The translations under genes and the position numbers were made by a program. Positions 22,798 to 33,490 of a stretch of DNA of 64,000 nt are shown here, piece after piece. Every line of letters begins with the position of its first letter. Positions within the stretch are counted from its first letter, which is position 1. Under the pieces are notes generated by a model that worked only from the letters and a program-made list of their open reading frames with translations, was not told the origin of the DNA and ran no database searches. This DNA is from Megalopta genalis (lineage: Eukaryota; Arthropoda; Insecta; Hymenoptera; Halictidae), in assembly GCF_051020955.1 (NCBI RefSeq), contig NC_135016.1, positions 13,684,501 through 13,748,500 of the forward strand. The letters run 5' to 3'.

Positions 22798-23385
22798 CTA
22801 AATCTGTTCAATTTTTAATTTTCTACATAAACATTGCAAGATAGCAGTTTAAATCTATTAATTATCTGGCAATCCTTTAGATCCTTTTTTAAGAAAATAT
22901 ATTTATCCGCAATATGTCAAAATCTGTTTCATTTAACTGTAATAATTATATAATCTTGTTCTAACAGTATCCATTGAATAGTGTACACAGGTTTTGTTGC
23001 AATACTTTAGATCTTCTTTTAACACTAAACCTACCGAGCACTAAAAGCGACGAATTTCTGTTGCTCTGTAAGAACGATAAAACCGAATCTATTTAGACTT
23101 CCCATAATTTTTATTACAACGAATACTCGGACTGTGAAATTCATTTAATGATTTCCTATGAAAAAGTCTCTATAATTTCAGTAATTTTAAAATATAAAAT
23201 GTAAAACCGGTCATTCTGACCGGCTTGGTAGGTTTAGTGTTAATATTCATACACCGTATGTCAGTTTCTGTTTTATTCAACTGTAATAATTATTTAACCT
23301 TGTTCTAACGGTGTCCACTAAAGAAGTTGTTGTTAAACTGAAGTTCTTGTTAAAATGTCGTAGATCTTTTAATAACAGAACTCGT
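22798..23385. repeat. Diverged tandem repeat interrupted by a MITE
   Basis: Units beginning AATCTGTT and ending near TTTAGATC-TTTT occur at about 22800-22898, 22918-23020 and 23265-23385. The last two share ACTGTAATAATTAT, CTTGTTCTAAC and GTAGATCTTTTAA-like text. The TTAA in the AGATCTTCTTTTAA phrase of the middle unit is where the TTAA-2 element at 23023-23239 inserted. Confidence 0.7.
23023..23239 (+). mobile_element. TTAA-MITE family TTAA-2, best copy
   Basis: Flanked by TTAA (23019-23022 and 23240-23243). Left end CACTAAACCTACCGAGC, right end GGTAGGTTTAGTG, terminal inverted repeats of 13 bp. A subterminal hairpin ACCGGTCATTCTGACCGG precedes the right end. 217 bp, no open frame. TTAA insertion and CACTAAAC-type ends suggest mobilisation by a piggyBac-like transposase from elsewhere in the genome. 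Confidence 0.9.
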
Positions 23386-23439
23386 TATCGTTATTTCATA
23401 AATTTCATTAAAAGTAAAAATGTTTTCCAACAACTTCAA

Positions 23440-24360
23440 CTGTTCTCATAGGGGGACTCATCCGCGATGAAAATAGAACCAAACAGAAATGTCAACGATC
23501 CTTTCGATTCCCGTAATCATCGATCCAGCAACGTGTGTCTTTATAACGTACATATTTAGCACTGTTCCAGGCCCGCCAAATAAAACGGAACATTAACGAA
23601 TACAAATCTGAGAAACCATACCGAACGCAATCGTCTTTCGAGACACCTCCGACTGTTCATTTACAAGCCAGATAATCGACGTACAAAGCGACCGGCGAAG
23701 CGGAAAGCGATAAATCACTCTGCCGAAAGGGGAATTCATGAAACGCGCCTCTTTATCAATAATATTTGAAGCCGTGCATGCCCGGGCCTACTACGAGACC
23801 GCGTCTCGTGGATTATTAACATTTTCCCTGAAATGCTACTAAAATGCCAAGCGGATCGTTCCGACTGGATGGTGCAAGGTGACCGAAGGCGGTCTTCACG
23901 GCGAAGAAGAAAGAGCCCGCGAAAGATGGAGAAAGAGAGAACAAGAAAAAGAGTTCGATTCGTCGTGCATTCCGTCGGCGTAGCCTTTGAATGACAGATC
24001 GATAATTGATCATTATTATCGTATGACTGGGGCCTATTGTCGAGGTATTTCTGCGTCCACTCCTCCGTCTGCTTTTCGGACTGTGGATCCTTTCCTTTCG
24101 GAGACTTCCAGTGCCGCACCCTGCTCGGAGCGCACAGTCTCTGCCTGTTCGGGTCAAAGGTCGCCCGTGTTACTTGAACACCCGCCGCGAGTGTCGCGCA
24201 TTCCTGCCTAAAATCGTACTCGTCTATGTACCGCCGGCTACGGCATATCATTTTTTGGCGGTCGACAATTAGGGAGGGTTCTTTGAGCAACGAACATTTA
24301 AGATTCATTGTTATTTGGCACCGGGAACAGTTCTCGTGCGGTTATTTCATCAACGAGGTC
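23440..24360. other. GC-richer island containing a 190-codon open frame
   Basis: Moderately GC-rich. The longest single frame of the window (23736-24308, minus strand) is here, but a second minus frame (23816-24157) and a plus frame (23987-24211) overlap it in other registers, as expected for low stop density. I see no domain, signal peptide or family motif in the 190-residue product (scattered Cys and Arg residues, no zinc-knuckle spacing). It could hold an exon or non-coding transcript; I rate coding unlikely. Confidence 0.3.
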
Positions 24361-26076
24361 ATCTGTTCGATGAATGAACGCTTAATTACTTGAGGCACAA
24401 TAATTTCCACTTTGACACTTGATTGTTTATAGGATCATTTGAAATTTTATTTGTCAATTTTTTAAATATATTCATTGAGATACTTACTCTACATCTCTGA
24501 ATACACTAAAAAGTGCGTGGTTCGAATATTCGTCGTCGTTTAACCCGATTATTATTTTTGCAAAAATGGTTCGCACATTGTCTAACAAACTAATTTCTCT
24601 ATCATCTCAAAAGAATTCAATTCAAATTCAATTACAATTTTAGAAAATTTATTCCGCTTTGAATGGTGTTCACATATAGTCACTGTGACAAAAGTTAGAA
24701 AACGTTACAAAGATGAATATTCTTAATTGTAATGAACCTTTTTAACACAGCATAAAGATTTGTATTGTGTCAACAAAGATATTAATTTTCTTTCTTTATA
24801 ATTGTGTAATTTTTTATTCTTGTTTTATTTGTATTATCTTTTTATTTTTTTAACTTCTTTATTTTTTCATTATTATTATTCTTTTTATTTATAGTATACG
24901 CTAAATACAATATACAATATTGCAGTATAATATGTACTTCTAATTTAATAAATAAGTATATTTGTTAACATATCAACTTTTACACAAATATTGACGATAC
25001 CTAACGTTTCTTGATTTTTGCCGATAAGTGTACATTGGTCCTCAACTATATATGTATTTTCTTCTTTTTTCAATCATTTTAATTAGTTGAAAACAATATA
25101 TCTCTTGCTTCAGATTGCGTCTATTCACTTTTTTCATAAAAACATACAGCTTGTAGTATAGTTATGAAATAAATTGATCTAATTCGGTACGAAATCATTT
25201 CTTGCTAGATTGATTGTTTTGCTTCACGTCATACAGAAGCTGACAGTCGAGTGACACTATGTTGCCTAAATATTATCAAAAAGTATTTACTTTATTCCAT
25301 AATTAATGCCATAAACTTCACAAAGAAGTGGAGAAACCAATCTCAACTGTCGAAAGAGCTTTATCTCAATATGAAACTGTAACAATGAATTTGAATAACC
25401 GAATACATTGCACAGTACATGAATACTGAATCATTTTTTAACTCCTTGCACTACTATTTATCTCACAGCTACCTTAGTTGATTAGCACATCATTCTTAAT
25501 AATTTCCATGAGAAAACAAGACAAATTTCTGTTTCTTGTATGTCTACATTTACGTTTCTTCAATCAAATTTTGTTTCACTATAGAAAAAACGAATAACAT
25601 TCATATTTAACAGATTATGTATGAATCTTATGAATCTTTATCGCAAATCAGACTCGTTGTTATAATGCAAGTGATTAGGGGGATATTATGAAACCTTAAA
25701 AATATCGATATTTTTTTTAATTCGTGTTTTGAAAGTATACATATGCTTTCGAAAATATTCTTACCACAGGATATTGATGGATTCGAGAAATTAATGAAGT
25801 TAAAAATTAATAAAAAAACAGATTGATCGTAGTTCGAACATCCAATGTAACTTGATTTTTATTGAACGAAATAAGTTTTCATTAAAATTACGTTCGTATA
25901 AAACTTTCGAGTTCGATGTCATTTCAAGGGCATAGTACAATAAACCATTGAATTCGTCTCGATGTCAGCAATAATCCTATGATGTCGAAAACATATGGTC
26001 GAGTTGAACTTGACATTCTCATATAAAATACATCTTTTGAGATTTAAGAATATGCGATCATGTAGCCCACCAAATA
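24361..26076. other. AT-rich DNA, no gene seen
   Basis: No open frame of 60 codons. Long T/A runs around 24800-24900. No repeats I can name. Confidence 0.45.
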
Positions 26077-26294
26077 CAATAATTTCTCCCTAATTCACAC
26101 TCGGATTACGCACAAAAATGCACAATTTGGCAAGAGGAGATACGATTATTCGAGCCTTGTATCTCGCTTTTATAGTTGTTGACAATCGGTAACTATAAAA
26201 ACGAGCCGCAAGGCTCGAATAATTGGTATCTCCTATTCTCAAATTGTCTATTTTTGTGCGCAGTCTGAGCTCGAATTAGAAAGAGAAATTACTG
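26077..26294. mobile_element. TA-flanked hairpin MITE, family TA-1 copy 4
   Basis: TA at 26075-26076 and 26295-26296. Ends CAATAATTTCTCCCTAATT and AGAGAAATTACTG. The symmetric body includes CACAAAAATGCACAATTTGG against CAAATTGTCTATTTTTGTGC, GAGATACGATTATTCGAG against CTCGAATAATTGGTATCTC, and a core TTTTATAGTTGTTGAC...GGTAACTATAAAA stem. One of the best-preserved copies at 218 bp. Confidence 0.92.
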
Positions 26295-26463
26295 TACCGA
26301 TAAAATTGTGTCTGAAAGATTTTTTAATTACACTACCGGAAATGCCGACAAAATGGTAACAAAAATGGTAACTTCACGCCGAGAAGTTACATAGTTTCTT
26401 TATAAAAAAGAAAATATCAGAAAAGCAGCAAAAAATGCGTTCTACACGCGAATACACTCTTAA

Positions 26464-26784
26464 CACTATGCCGTCCGCAGATCTTAGATATGATTCTTTT
26501 GTTTGACGCCGGCATAATAGCTTGGAAATTTTAGATTTTAAAAAGAATTTCGAAGATGGCGGTAATATAAATTCCTAGAATTCAGATATGTCATCCAAGA
26601 ATTTTCGTACTTAATTCTTAGTTAAATAAGCACAATGCTATAGTTAGTTTGCTGCCTTTCAACACCCAAGAAATATAGTTCAAATGTTATTTCAGTTTTT
26701 TAAAATGGCACCAAAGTGGTACCACCGGCATACAACAAATAGTTTTTGCATGGCACCAGCGTGGTGCCACCGGATGGCATGGTG
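26464..26784 (+). mobile_element. TTAA-MITE family TTAA-1, copy 1
   Basis: TTAA at 26460-26463 and 26785-26788. Left end CACTATGCCGTCCG; right end read inward CACCATGCCATCCGGTGG. Near the right end two GGCACCA-containing palindromic blocks occur (GGCACCAAAGTGGTACC and GGCACCAGCGTGGTGCC), separated by a short AT-rich spacer. Asymmetric subterminal repeats of this kind are typical of piggyBac-type ends. The second copy (31590-31910) has exactly the same length, 321 bp. Confidence 0.9.
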
Positions 26785-26788
26785 TTAA

Positions 26789-27534
26789 CAAAGATCTGTA
26801 AATCTCTGATAAGGAGTGCTCGAAATGATCGACGTCCTTCGAAAGTCTAAAAATCGCGTTTACATCGAGCATTATCCAAATGTGGTCGCAGCCGTAGCTG
26901 TTGCACAGATGTAGTACCGACCTTAAAGACGCATAATCGTATGCAGCTACCGCCTTGATTATGCAGATTAGCATGACAGCGAAACGTACGTGTGAACACA
27001 GAGAGAATAAAGTCTGGAATAGAATGTTTTCCTTAGCCTGCTGATAAATCGCCTTAACCGAGAGCACTCTAGCTAAGAGCTACCTGCACAGTCAACAAAT
27101 CACTAACTGCAATTACTGTTTACAACCACTTAATGCGGTGTTAACAGATATTTTAAGACAGCCTGTACGATGTCGGCCCATAAGTACGATTCTCCCCCTT
27201 AACTTCCATTGTAAAAGAGATATTCACCTCGCGCTAGGTGGTAACGCTTAATGCAGCATTGTCGTTGATCTACGATAAGTTTCGCGTCATTTGCATTCAG
27301 TCATTCGTATTTAACATTGTATTAATCGCGGGAGGTCGCGTAACTGGTCCGTATCTACTAGACTCTATAATTGTGCATTCTTCGTGTTCTGTGCACTCGA
27401 GCGGTGACACTGAGGAACCACTAAAAATTGTTGCATCGCTTTCCAAAAGAACTTTTACATTATCAAATTCGTTTCTATTTAAGCGACTGTCGAAAGTGTA
27501 ACTGTTGCACTTAACGTGCATTAGATTAAATAAT
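26789..27534. other. Mixed-composition DNA, no defended gene
   Basis: Frames at 26687-27067 (minus, partly inside the TTAA-1 element), 27238-27501 (plus) and 27297-27521 (minus) overlap one another. The first of these reads partly into the transposon, arguing against a gene. No domain seen. Confidence 0.35.
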
Positions 27535-27795
27535 ATAATAATATAGTAATAATAATAATAATATAATAGTAATTACTATTATAGTAGTAGTAGTAGTATT
27601 ACTATTATAATAGTAATATATAATATAGTAATAATAATAATAATAATATAATAGTAATTACTATTATATTATTATTATTATTACTATATTATATATTACT
27701 ATTATATTATTATTATTATTATTATTATATATTATTATATATATTATATATATAATATATAATATAATAGTAATAATAATATAATAATATAAGAA
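27535..27795. repeat. ATT/ATA microsatellite forming large inverted repeats
   Basis: Runs of TAA, TAG and TTA triplets alternate on the two strands: TAATAATAATA followed by TATTATTATTATTA, with TAGTAGTAGTAGTA in between. The block can fold on itself almost throughout. Confidence 0.9.
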
Positions 27796-27921
27796 TAACG
27801 TGCACTTCCTGCAGAAGATTGCACGTAAAATGCAATCTGAAGAATGAAGAAACTGTAAGTCGGAAATAATATTTTGAATTTAGAGTGAAAATAGCTTTGA
27901 GTGCGAATGCTTGAGTTTTTA

Positions 27922-28116
27922 CCAGACTACGAATTTTTATGCCGTATAAAAATGATCTGCGTCGCTTCTGCGAAACAAGAGTTAAATAAAAATGTATTTC
28001 TTATTTCAATAGTTTCAATAGATTGGAAATAGTGAATCGGAATTCTTATAATCTGTTGATGTTTTCCAGTTATGTGCTTCATTTAACCATTTTGGCTACA
28101 AGTTCATAAAATTCAG
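27922..28116. mobile_element. ACTGCGG-family hairpin element, degraded copy
   Basis: Left end CCAGACTACGAATTTTTATG followed by CCGTATAAAAATG matches the family terminus (52962-53158). The right end is a degraded complement (TTCATAAAATTCAGT). About 195 bp, directly followed by the next copy. Confidence 0.5.
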
Positions 28117-28122
28117 TAATAA

Positions 28123-28328
28123 CTAGACTGCGGAACTTCGTGCAAAAATAATAATTTTCCGAAATGATTGTAAGAAACAGAAATTGATTAAAAATAATTT
28201 GTTTATTTAAAAAATGTAGATAAATTGAAAGTAGTTTGACAATATTATCAAATTCTTCTTGTGTCTTCATAATTTTATATTTCAACTTTTATATTTTTTG
28301 CAATAAATGCATAAAATCTGCAGCCTAG
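28123..28328. mobile_element. ACTGCGG-family hairpin element
   Basis: Left end CTAGACTGCGGAACTTCGTG; right end read inward CTAGGCTGCAGATTTTATGC. 206 bp. The arms are only partly paired internally. No matching 8-bp duplication is visible at this copy. Confidence 0.7.
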
Positions 28329-28847
28329 TTATTATAATATCCTTATGTACCAAAGATGAGTCGAATAAAAATTTCATTTTTTCTTCGATAACTTCAGTGA
28401 ATTGAAAATAATATTGTTAATAACGATACATACAGCTGAACGCTGTTGAGAAGCAGAAGCGAATCTTATCGATAGAGTATTTTCTCAATAAAAAATCAAA
28501 TCTGCATTTCCATACAAAGATCAACTCTACCATTTGATATAATTACATTTTTTCTAAGATGCTAATATTTCAAAATAAAAGAGAAAATATTCGGAAAAAT
28601 TAACAATGGAGGATATTGACGATACCCCGATTATTTCAGATATTATTTAAACATATTTAAACATCCATAATGTTATAAAGAAATATACTGTCTACCTTGA
28701 TAAATCTATAGAATCGCCTTATGCAAGAAACATTTACATGTCTGCTACGATTAAAGAACAACAAATTCTCGAAGCAGAAAATGTTGCTTATTTTTAGAAT
28801 TGAACAGAAAACCTGAAAATTGTCCTTCGGTTATTGGAACAAATAAA
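28329..28847. other. AT-rich DNA, no gene seen
   Basis: No open frame and no repeat identified. Confidence 0.45.
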
Positions 28848-29060
28848 CATTAAACCTGCCGAGCAATAATAGTGATAGGCGTTATCGCGTTTGGAAGTGA
28901 GAAATTATGTAGAATAGAGTTATTTAAATTATGTAGAGTTTTTATTATAAAACTTACTCCGATAATGTAATTTATCCAAGCATTTCGCATGAAAGAGTCT
29001 CTAAAGTTCGTAGAATTTAAAAATAAGAAACCGGTCATTCTGACCGTATCAGGTTTAGTG
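28848..29060 (+). mobile_element. TTAA-MITE family TTAA-2, full-length diverged copy
   Basis: Left CATTAAACCTGCCGAGC and right AGGTTTAGTG match the ends at 23023-23239. The GAAACCGGTCATTCTGACCG subterminal hairpin block and TGAAAGAGTCTCTAAAGTTC match internally. The flanking TTAA has decayed on both sides (TAAA and TTGA). 213 bp. Confidence 0.85.
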
Positions 29061-29785
29061 TTGAAGCTTATCGAACAGTATTAATGAAGACCTCGTGTTC
29101 GACTCTGTCAGCATTAAGTGAAAGCGTTTGCTCTTCATCATGTGTTTAAGCTGCATAAACATGGAGAAACTCATTAAGCACAGCCCGGAAGTAGACATCT
29201 GTGTACATATGGACTAAACGAGTTGTCGATCAGTCTTTAAGAGGCGCAAAGCATTCGAAAGTACATATATGGGAGGAGATTATCGCCGATTGAAGCAACA
29301 AAAGAAGCACACAACATAGTTCGACAGAAATGTTTTACAACCGCGATAAGTACATAAATCAGTTTCCCGCTAGGACAAGTATTTCCAAACGCTGAATAAC
29401 TATGTAGAAAAGTAACTATAATTTATCGAGGCTTCCGGGTGCAAGGAGTATGTCCAAAAAGAACATTATCTCAACGTTACGCCAGCGTTGCAGTTAGTTT
29501 CATCAAGACGTTCTGAGAACCTTGGAATAATGTTCCTTTTGGATGCGACTTGTACGCGGAAACGCCGTAAATAAACAATCCGAATCGTGAAAGCAATTAA
29601 TCTTGACATATATATGTATATAATATATTTTAAATATTATATAAAATACATTTCATCGTTCGGATGGTAGTGTAGCATATTTCTCCAAAAAAATAGCAAA
29701 TATGGTTTCCTGAAAGAGAGAAGCTGAATTCGAACCAGCATCTCTTGGTTGAACCTATTTTACATCTAATTGTCGATTAATACTA
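29061..29785. other. Unique DNA, no gene seen
   Basis: Moderate composition, no frame of 60 codons. GCTGGTTCGAATTCAGC (minus, about 29729-29745) resembles a tRNA T-arm but lacks the rest of a tRNA. Confidence 0.4.
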
Positions 29786-29789
29786 TTAA

Positions 29790-30031
29790 CCCTTTGTAGT
29801 AGGGGCCATTTTAAATAATTCGAAATCCAAATTAGTTTTCCTGAGATATAGTATATTCATTGTATACAACCCAGTGCATTTTATACATATGAAATTGAAT
29901 TTTGTGGCTCATGCAACAGTTACACTTTTAACAGCATTTTAAATATAAACAAATTTGATGTTAAAATTATTTTGAAACGGGTTATAACAATATCTAATGG
30001 CACCTTAGTAACGTCACTGGAGTACAAAAGG
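29790..30031 (+). mobile_element. TTAA-MITE family TTAA-3, copy A
   Basis: TTAA at 29786-29789 and 30032-30035. Left end CCCTTTGTAGTAGGGGCC; right end read inward CCTTTTGTACTCCAGTGACG. 242 bp. It contains GTGCATTTTATACATATGAA, the same phrase that carries a pogo-like insertion in copy B at 37.6 kb, so this copy is an internal empty-site control for that insertion. Confidence 0.85.
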
Positions 30032-30035
30032 TTAA

Positions 30036-30311
30036 TAATACCGAAAGTATCTTTTTTTCTTTAAGGTATTATATAAACCGGATTTAAAGAGAGCATAATT
30101 ATAAATAAATACATATCTTTTAATACTCTCAGACAACAAATTGATATCTAATGATTTGAACCGATGTGGCCACGACTACTGAGGCATCACCAAAATCGTG
30201 TGCTTTTTTATACGAATCCTCATAGACACATTTAGCAATCGTTTATAGAAGTATATTTAACAATATAACCGTTTATATATTCAACAAATGTTCTATAGCG
30301 ATAAATTATTT
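30036..30311. other. AT-rich DNA, no gene seen
   Basis: Nothing recognised. A GATTTGAACCGATGTGGCC phrase near 30155 resembles a reversed tRNA B-box but lacks correct spacing to an A-box. Confidence 0.4.
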
Positions 30312-30539
30312 ATTCGTCGCGAATAATTAATTCACGAATAAGGGGTAATGGTAACCAATTCACGAAAATATTATTCGCGTATAAAATTATTCAGTTATTT
30401 CTCTACTCTAATAATTATTAGATAATTATTAGATAATTATTAGAGTAGAGAAATAACTGAATAATTTTATACGCGAATAATATTTTCGTGAATTGGTTAC
30501 CATTACCCCTTATTCGTGAATTAATTATTCGCGACGAAT
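30312..30539. repeat. Perfect 107-bp-arm palindrome
   Basis: The left arm 30312-30418 and right arm 30433-30539 are exact reverse complements, 107 of 107 by my reading, with a 14-base spacer (30419-30432). Arms include ATTCGTCGCGAATAATTAAT, AAGGGGTAATGGTAACC and TAACTGAATAATTTTATACG-type text. The centre is a tandem ATAATTATTAG run. Homology stops sharply outside the arms and I see no target duplication. It would extrude as a cruciform or be transcribed as a long hairpin RNA. Arm identity means very recent origin, ongoing gene conversion, or an assembly artefact. Confidence 0.95.
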
Positions 30540-30559
30540 CTATCATTAAAATTAAAAGT

Positions 30560-31320
30560 TATTCGGATAATGCTTAACTTCGAGCAAGGCAAACAAAGAC
30601 TGAAATGAATCCCGAGCGACGAAGTAACACCGCTTAATCAATATCGGCCAGGCTACACCTGGTTCGGTAAAAATGATCAATATCCCCCGAATGGATCAAT
30701 GAAAACAAACAAGTCGCAGTTGGTCCGTGCCCCCCACGATTAGCCGCGGGTGAATTCCGATGTTTCGCTAGACGTATCCCTCCCCCGTGCTCGTCTATGG
30801 TTTACGTGACATTTCGGAATGAATATGGCCGCGTGCAAGGGGTGAGGGGGGAGGGAGGACGTCCGTATGCGAGCCTCCGTACATATTTTGGGAGAACACC
30901 ACGCGGTCGAGCCGGTCATGTACCGCTGTGGGCAACAATATTCATAACTAATAGATCGCCGGTCCCTGGGTGACAGAGCAATACGTCCTGCGTTTCGATG
31001 TTCCTGGCTCAGAGATCGAGGCGAGCCCGCGTGCGGGGTCGTGGCCGGATCCGTCGCTTGGTTAGGTCCGCTTTACACGGGCCGAGCATTCCGGGAAGTC
31101 CAACTCGAACGACCATAAACAAGCCAGCAGCCCTCTTTCCAGCTCAACCGTCTTCCTTCACCTGGCTCTTTCTTGATCCACGTGTCCCCCCGCGACTATC
31201 GCCACGCGCTGCTTCCCGGATTTCATCGATCGGAACTTACCTAGGTCACATCCTGTCAAACGCCGCCAAACTATTCCGGGGTTACGACAGTTGATCTCTC
31301 TACGTCGAGATTCGCCAACG
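30560..31320. other. GC-rich island
   Basis: CpG-rich, with a 98-codon arginine/proline-rich frame at 30998-31294 and no domain. GTTTACGTGACATTTCGGAA near 30800 and AACAATATTCATAACTAATAG near 30932 are the kind of mixed words seen in insect enhancers, but that is only suggestive. Confidence 0.35.
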
Positions 31321-31589
31321 AGAATCCGTCGGATTAGACTGCATTAATGCTAGACTTTATCGATGCTATACTTCATTGATTTTAGACTTTGTCGATATTA
31401 AAGTTGGTTGATGAAAGACTCGATCAACACAGAACTATGTCTCAATGATAGACTTTATCGGTACCAGACTTCAGCGATGTTAGAATTTATTCATGCTAAA
31501 CTACATCAATGATATACTTAATTGATATTAGACTTTATCAATAGCAGACATCATTGATACTAAACATCGTTGAGGCTAAGCTTTATTGA

Positions 31590-31910
31590 CACTATGGTGT
31601 CCGCAGATTTTAGATATGATTCTTTTGTTTGACGCCGGCATAATAGCTTGGAGATTTTAGATTTCAAAAAAAATTTCGAAGATGGCGGTAATATAAATTC
31701 CTAAAATTAAGATAAGTCATCCAAGAATTTTCGTACTTAATTCTTAGTTAAATAAGCACAATGCTATAGTTAGCTTTCTGCCTTTTAACACCCAAGAAAT
31801 ATAGTTCAAATGTTATTTCAGTTTTATAAAATGGCACCAAAGTGGTACCGCCGGCATACAACAGATAGTTTTTGCATGGCACCAGCATGGTGCCACCGGA
31901 CGGCATAGTG
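31590..31910 (+). mobile_element. TTAA-MITE family TTAA-1, copy 2
   Basis: Left end CACTATGGTGTCCGCAG after TTGA (decayed TTAA, 31586-31589); right end read inward CACTATGCCGTCCGGTGGCA beside TTAA (31911-31914). Same 321-bp length and nearly the same sequence as 26464-26784, about 5 kb away. Inserted into the 20-bp minisatellite. Confidence 0.9.
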
Positions 31911-31943
31911 TTAATACTGGGCTTCAATGATGCTTCATAGTAT

Positions 31944-31961
31944 CGCGCGCGCGCGCGCGCG
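31944..31961. repeat. (CG)9 tract
   Basis: Eighteen bases of alternating C and G in an AT-rich minisatellite, a classic sequence for left-handed Z-DNA and for CpG methylation. Confidence 0.95.
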
Positions 31962-32141
31962 ATATACAAGGTTTTATCAATACTAAATCACAAGGATAGC
32001 ACAACTTGATTCATACCGGAATTCGTTAATGCTAGAGTACATCGATGCTGCACTTCATTGATATTAAACTTGCCCAATATTTTAAAAAATTGATGGTAGA
32101 TTTCATCAATACTATAACGCTAAACTGTATCTCAATGACAA

Positions 32142-32309
32142 GATTATATTGTATTATATTATATTATATTACATTATATTATATTATATTATATTATATT
32201 ATATTATATTACATTATATTATATTATATTATATTATATTATATTATATTATATTATATTATATTATATTATATTATATTATATTATATTATATTATATT
32301 ATATTATAT
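32142..32309. repeat. (ATATT)n microsatellite
   Basis: About 33 pentanucleotide units with very few interruptions (two ATTAC variants). It creates spurious Tyr/Ile open frames on the plus strand (32045-32344 and 32149-32460). Confidence 0.97.
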
Positions 32310-32530
32310 CAATAATAGATCTTATCAACACCGAACATCATTGACACAACACGCCACTGATGCTAGACTTTATGACTGCTATACACTTCATTGGTGCTAT
32401 ACTTCACCGATACTAGACTTTGAACTGTTTCTGTACCTGTTTGAATCTGTATGTTACTAACAATAAACAATAACAGTTATGTGTTTCTGTCATTCATTTC
32501 AGCGATATTGATGGTAACATTGTCGACCAT

Positions 32531-33174
32531 TGATATCATTTACTGCTGTTCTCAATGAAATTTGATATTGATAAATTCTTATTGTTAACAGTGTCTTTCA
32601 AATCTGTACCACTGAAACAATACAAGTCCAATTACTTTGTGTCTGTCGATACTTTAAGGTTCGGCATCAATTCGTTTGATCTATCATTAATTTCATTCAA
32701 GCCTTCTCTACCAGCGTCACACACATTTGATGACCGCTTTTCTACTTTACGTGAAGGAAATCAAATTAATTTTGCATAAGTTAATCTTATTAGAATTTGA
32801 CAAGTAAATACCTTTTTTATTACTAGATCAACTTCTTTCTTTGCTGATGTATTTTTATCCAAATTCTCATTTTCTTACGTCATTGTACAAAAATTAGATT
32901 CAGAAGATAGTTCTCTTGGTCAACTGAAAGATTAGTCATTATAAAACGAAAATAAAGACGCAATTAGATCTTGTATATTCATAACTATCCTTGCATTTTA
33001 AACATTTCCACGTTTCAGAAATGGAATGAAAGATCCTAAACAGTTCCACAGCTAATATATGATGGCCAATCGAAACAAAAAACGTTGAGTCAATATATTG
33101 AAATTTTATTTTCTAAATGGTATCCATTAGTTCGACTCAAAGAGCTTAACGCTGGCGCTGGGTATTTAATGACT
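32531..33174. other. AT-rich DNA, no gene seen
   Basis: A 74-codon frame at 32555-32779 has no domain. TTAACGCTGGCGCTGGG near 33146 resembles a TTAA-type element end without a partner. Confidence 0.4.
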
Positions 33175-33302
33175 ATATATGACTATATATCTATTAGAGA
33201 AAAAATATATATAATATATATATAATATAAAATATTATAAATATATAATTTATTTATATTTATAGTATAAATATAATAATATTTTCCCTAATATATATAT
33301 AG

Positions 33303-33360
<58 letters not shown>

Positions 33361-33490
33361 TAGGGAAAATATTATTATATTATATAATATATATAATATA
33401 TATATATATTATATATATAAAATAAATCCTCCAATAAATTATATATTTATAATATTTTATATTATATATATATAGTAAATATATCCCTCT
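33175..33490. repeat. (AT)n tract centred in a long AT-rich inverted repeat
   Basis: A pure (AT)n core (about 33306-33355) is flanked by complementary pairs: AATATTTTCCCTAATAT against ATATTAGGGAAAATATT, and further out AATATAAAATATTATAAATA against TATTTATAATATTTTATATT. The whole 310 bp could form one cruciform. Confidence 0.85.

Larger units (their letters stand above)
31320..32530. repeat. Degenerate minisatellite, about 20-bp unit, with insertions
   Basis: Loose repeats of GACTTTATCGATGCTA / ACTTCATTGAT occupy 31330-31585, resume at 31915-32140 and again at 32310-32420. The array is interrupted by a TTAA-1 MITE (31590-31910), a (CG)9 run and a long ATATT tract. Confidence 0.75.

Noticed and set aside
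29720..29760. tRNA-like T-arm on the minus strand
   Set aside because: No complementary 5' acceptor strand, no D-arm and no anticodon arm at the right distance.
30150..30205. Possible Pol III A- and B-box pair on the minus strand
   Set aside because: The boxes are less than 20 bases apart, too close for a tRNA or tRNA-derived SINE promoter.
32045..32460. Tyr/Ile-rich open frames
   Set aside because: They are translations of the ATATT microsatellite.
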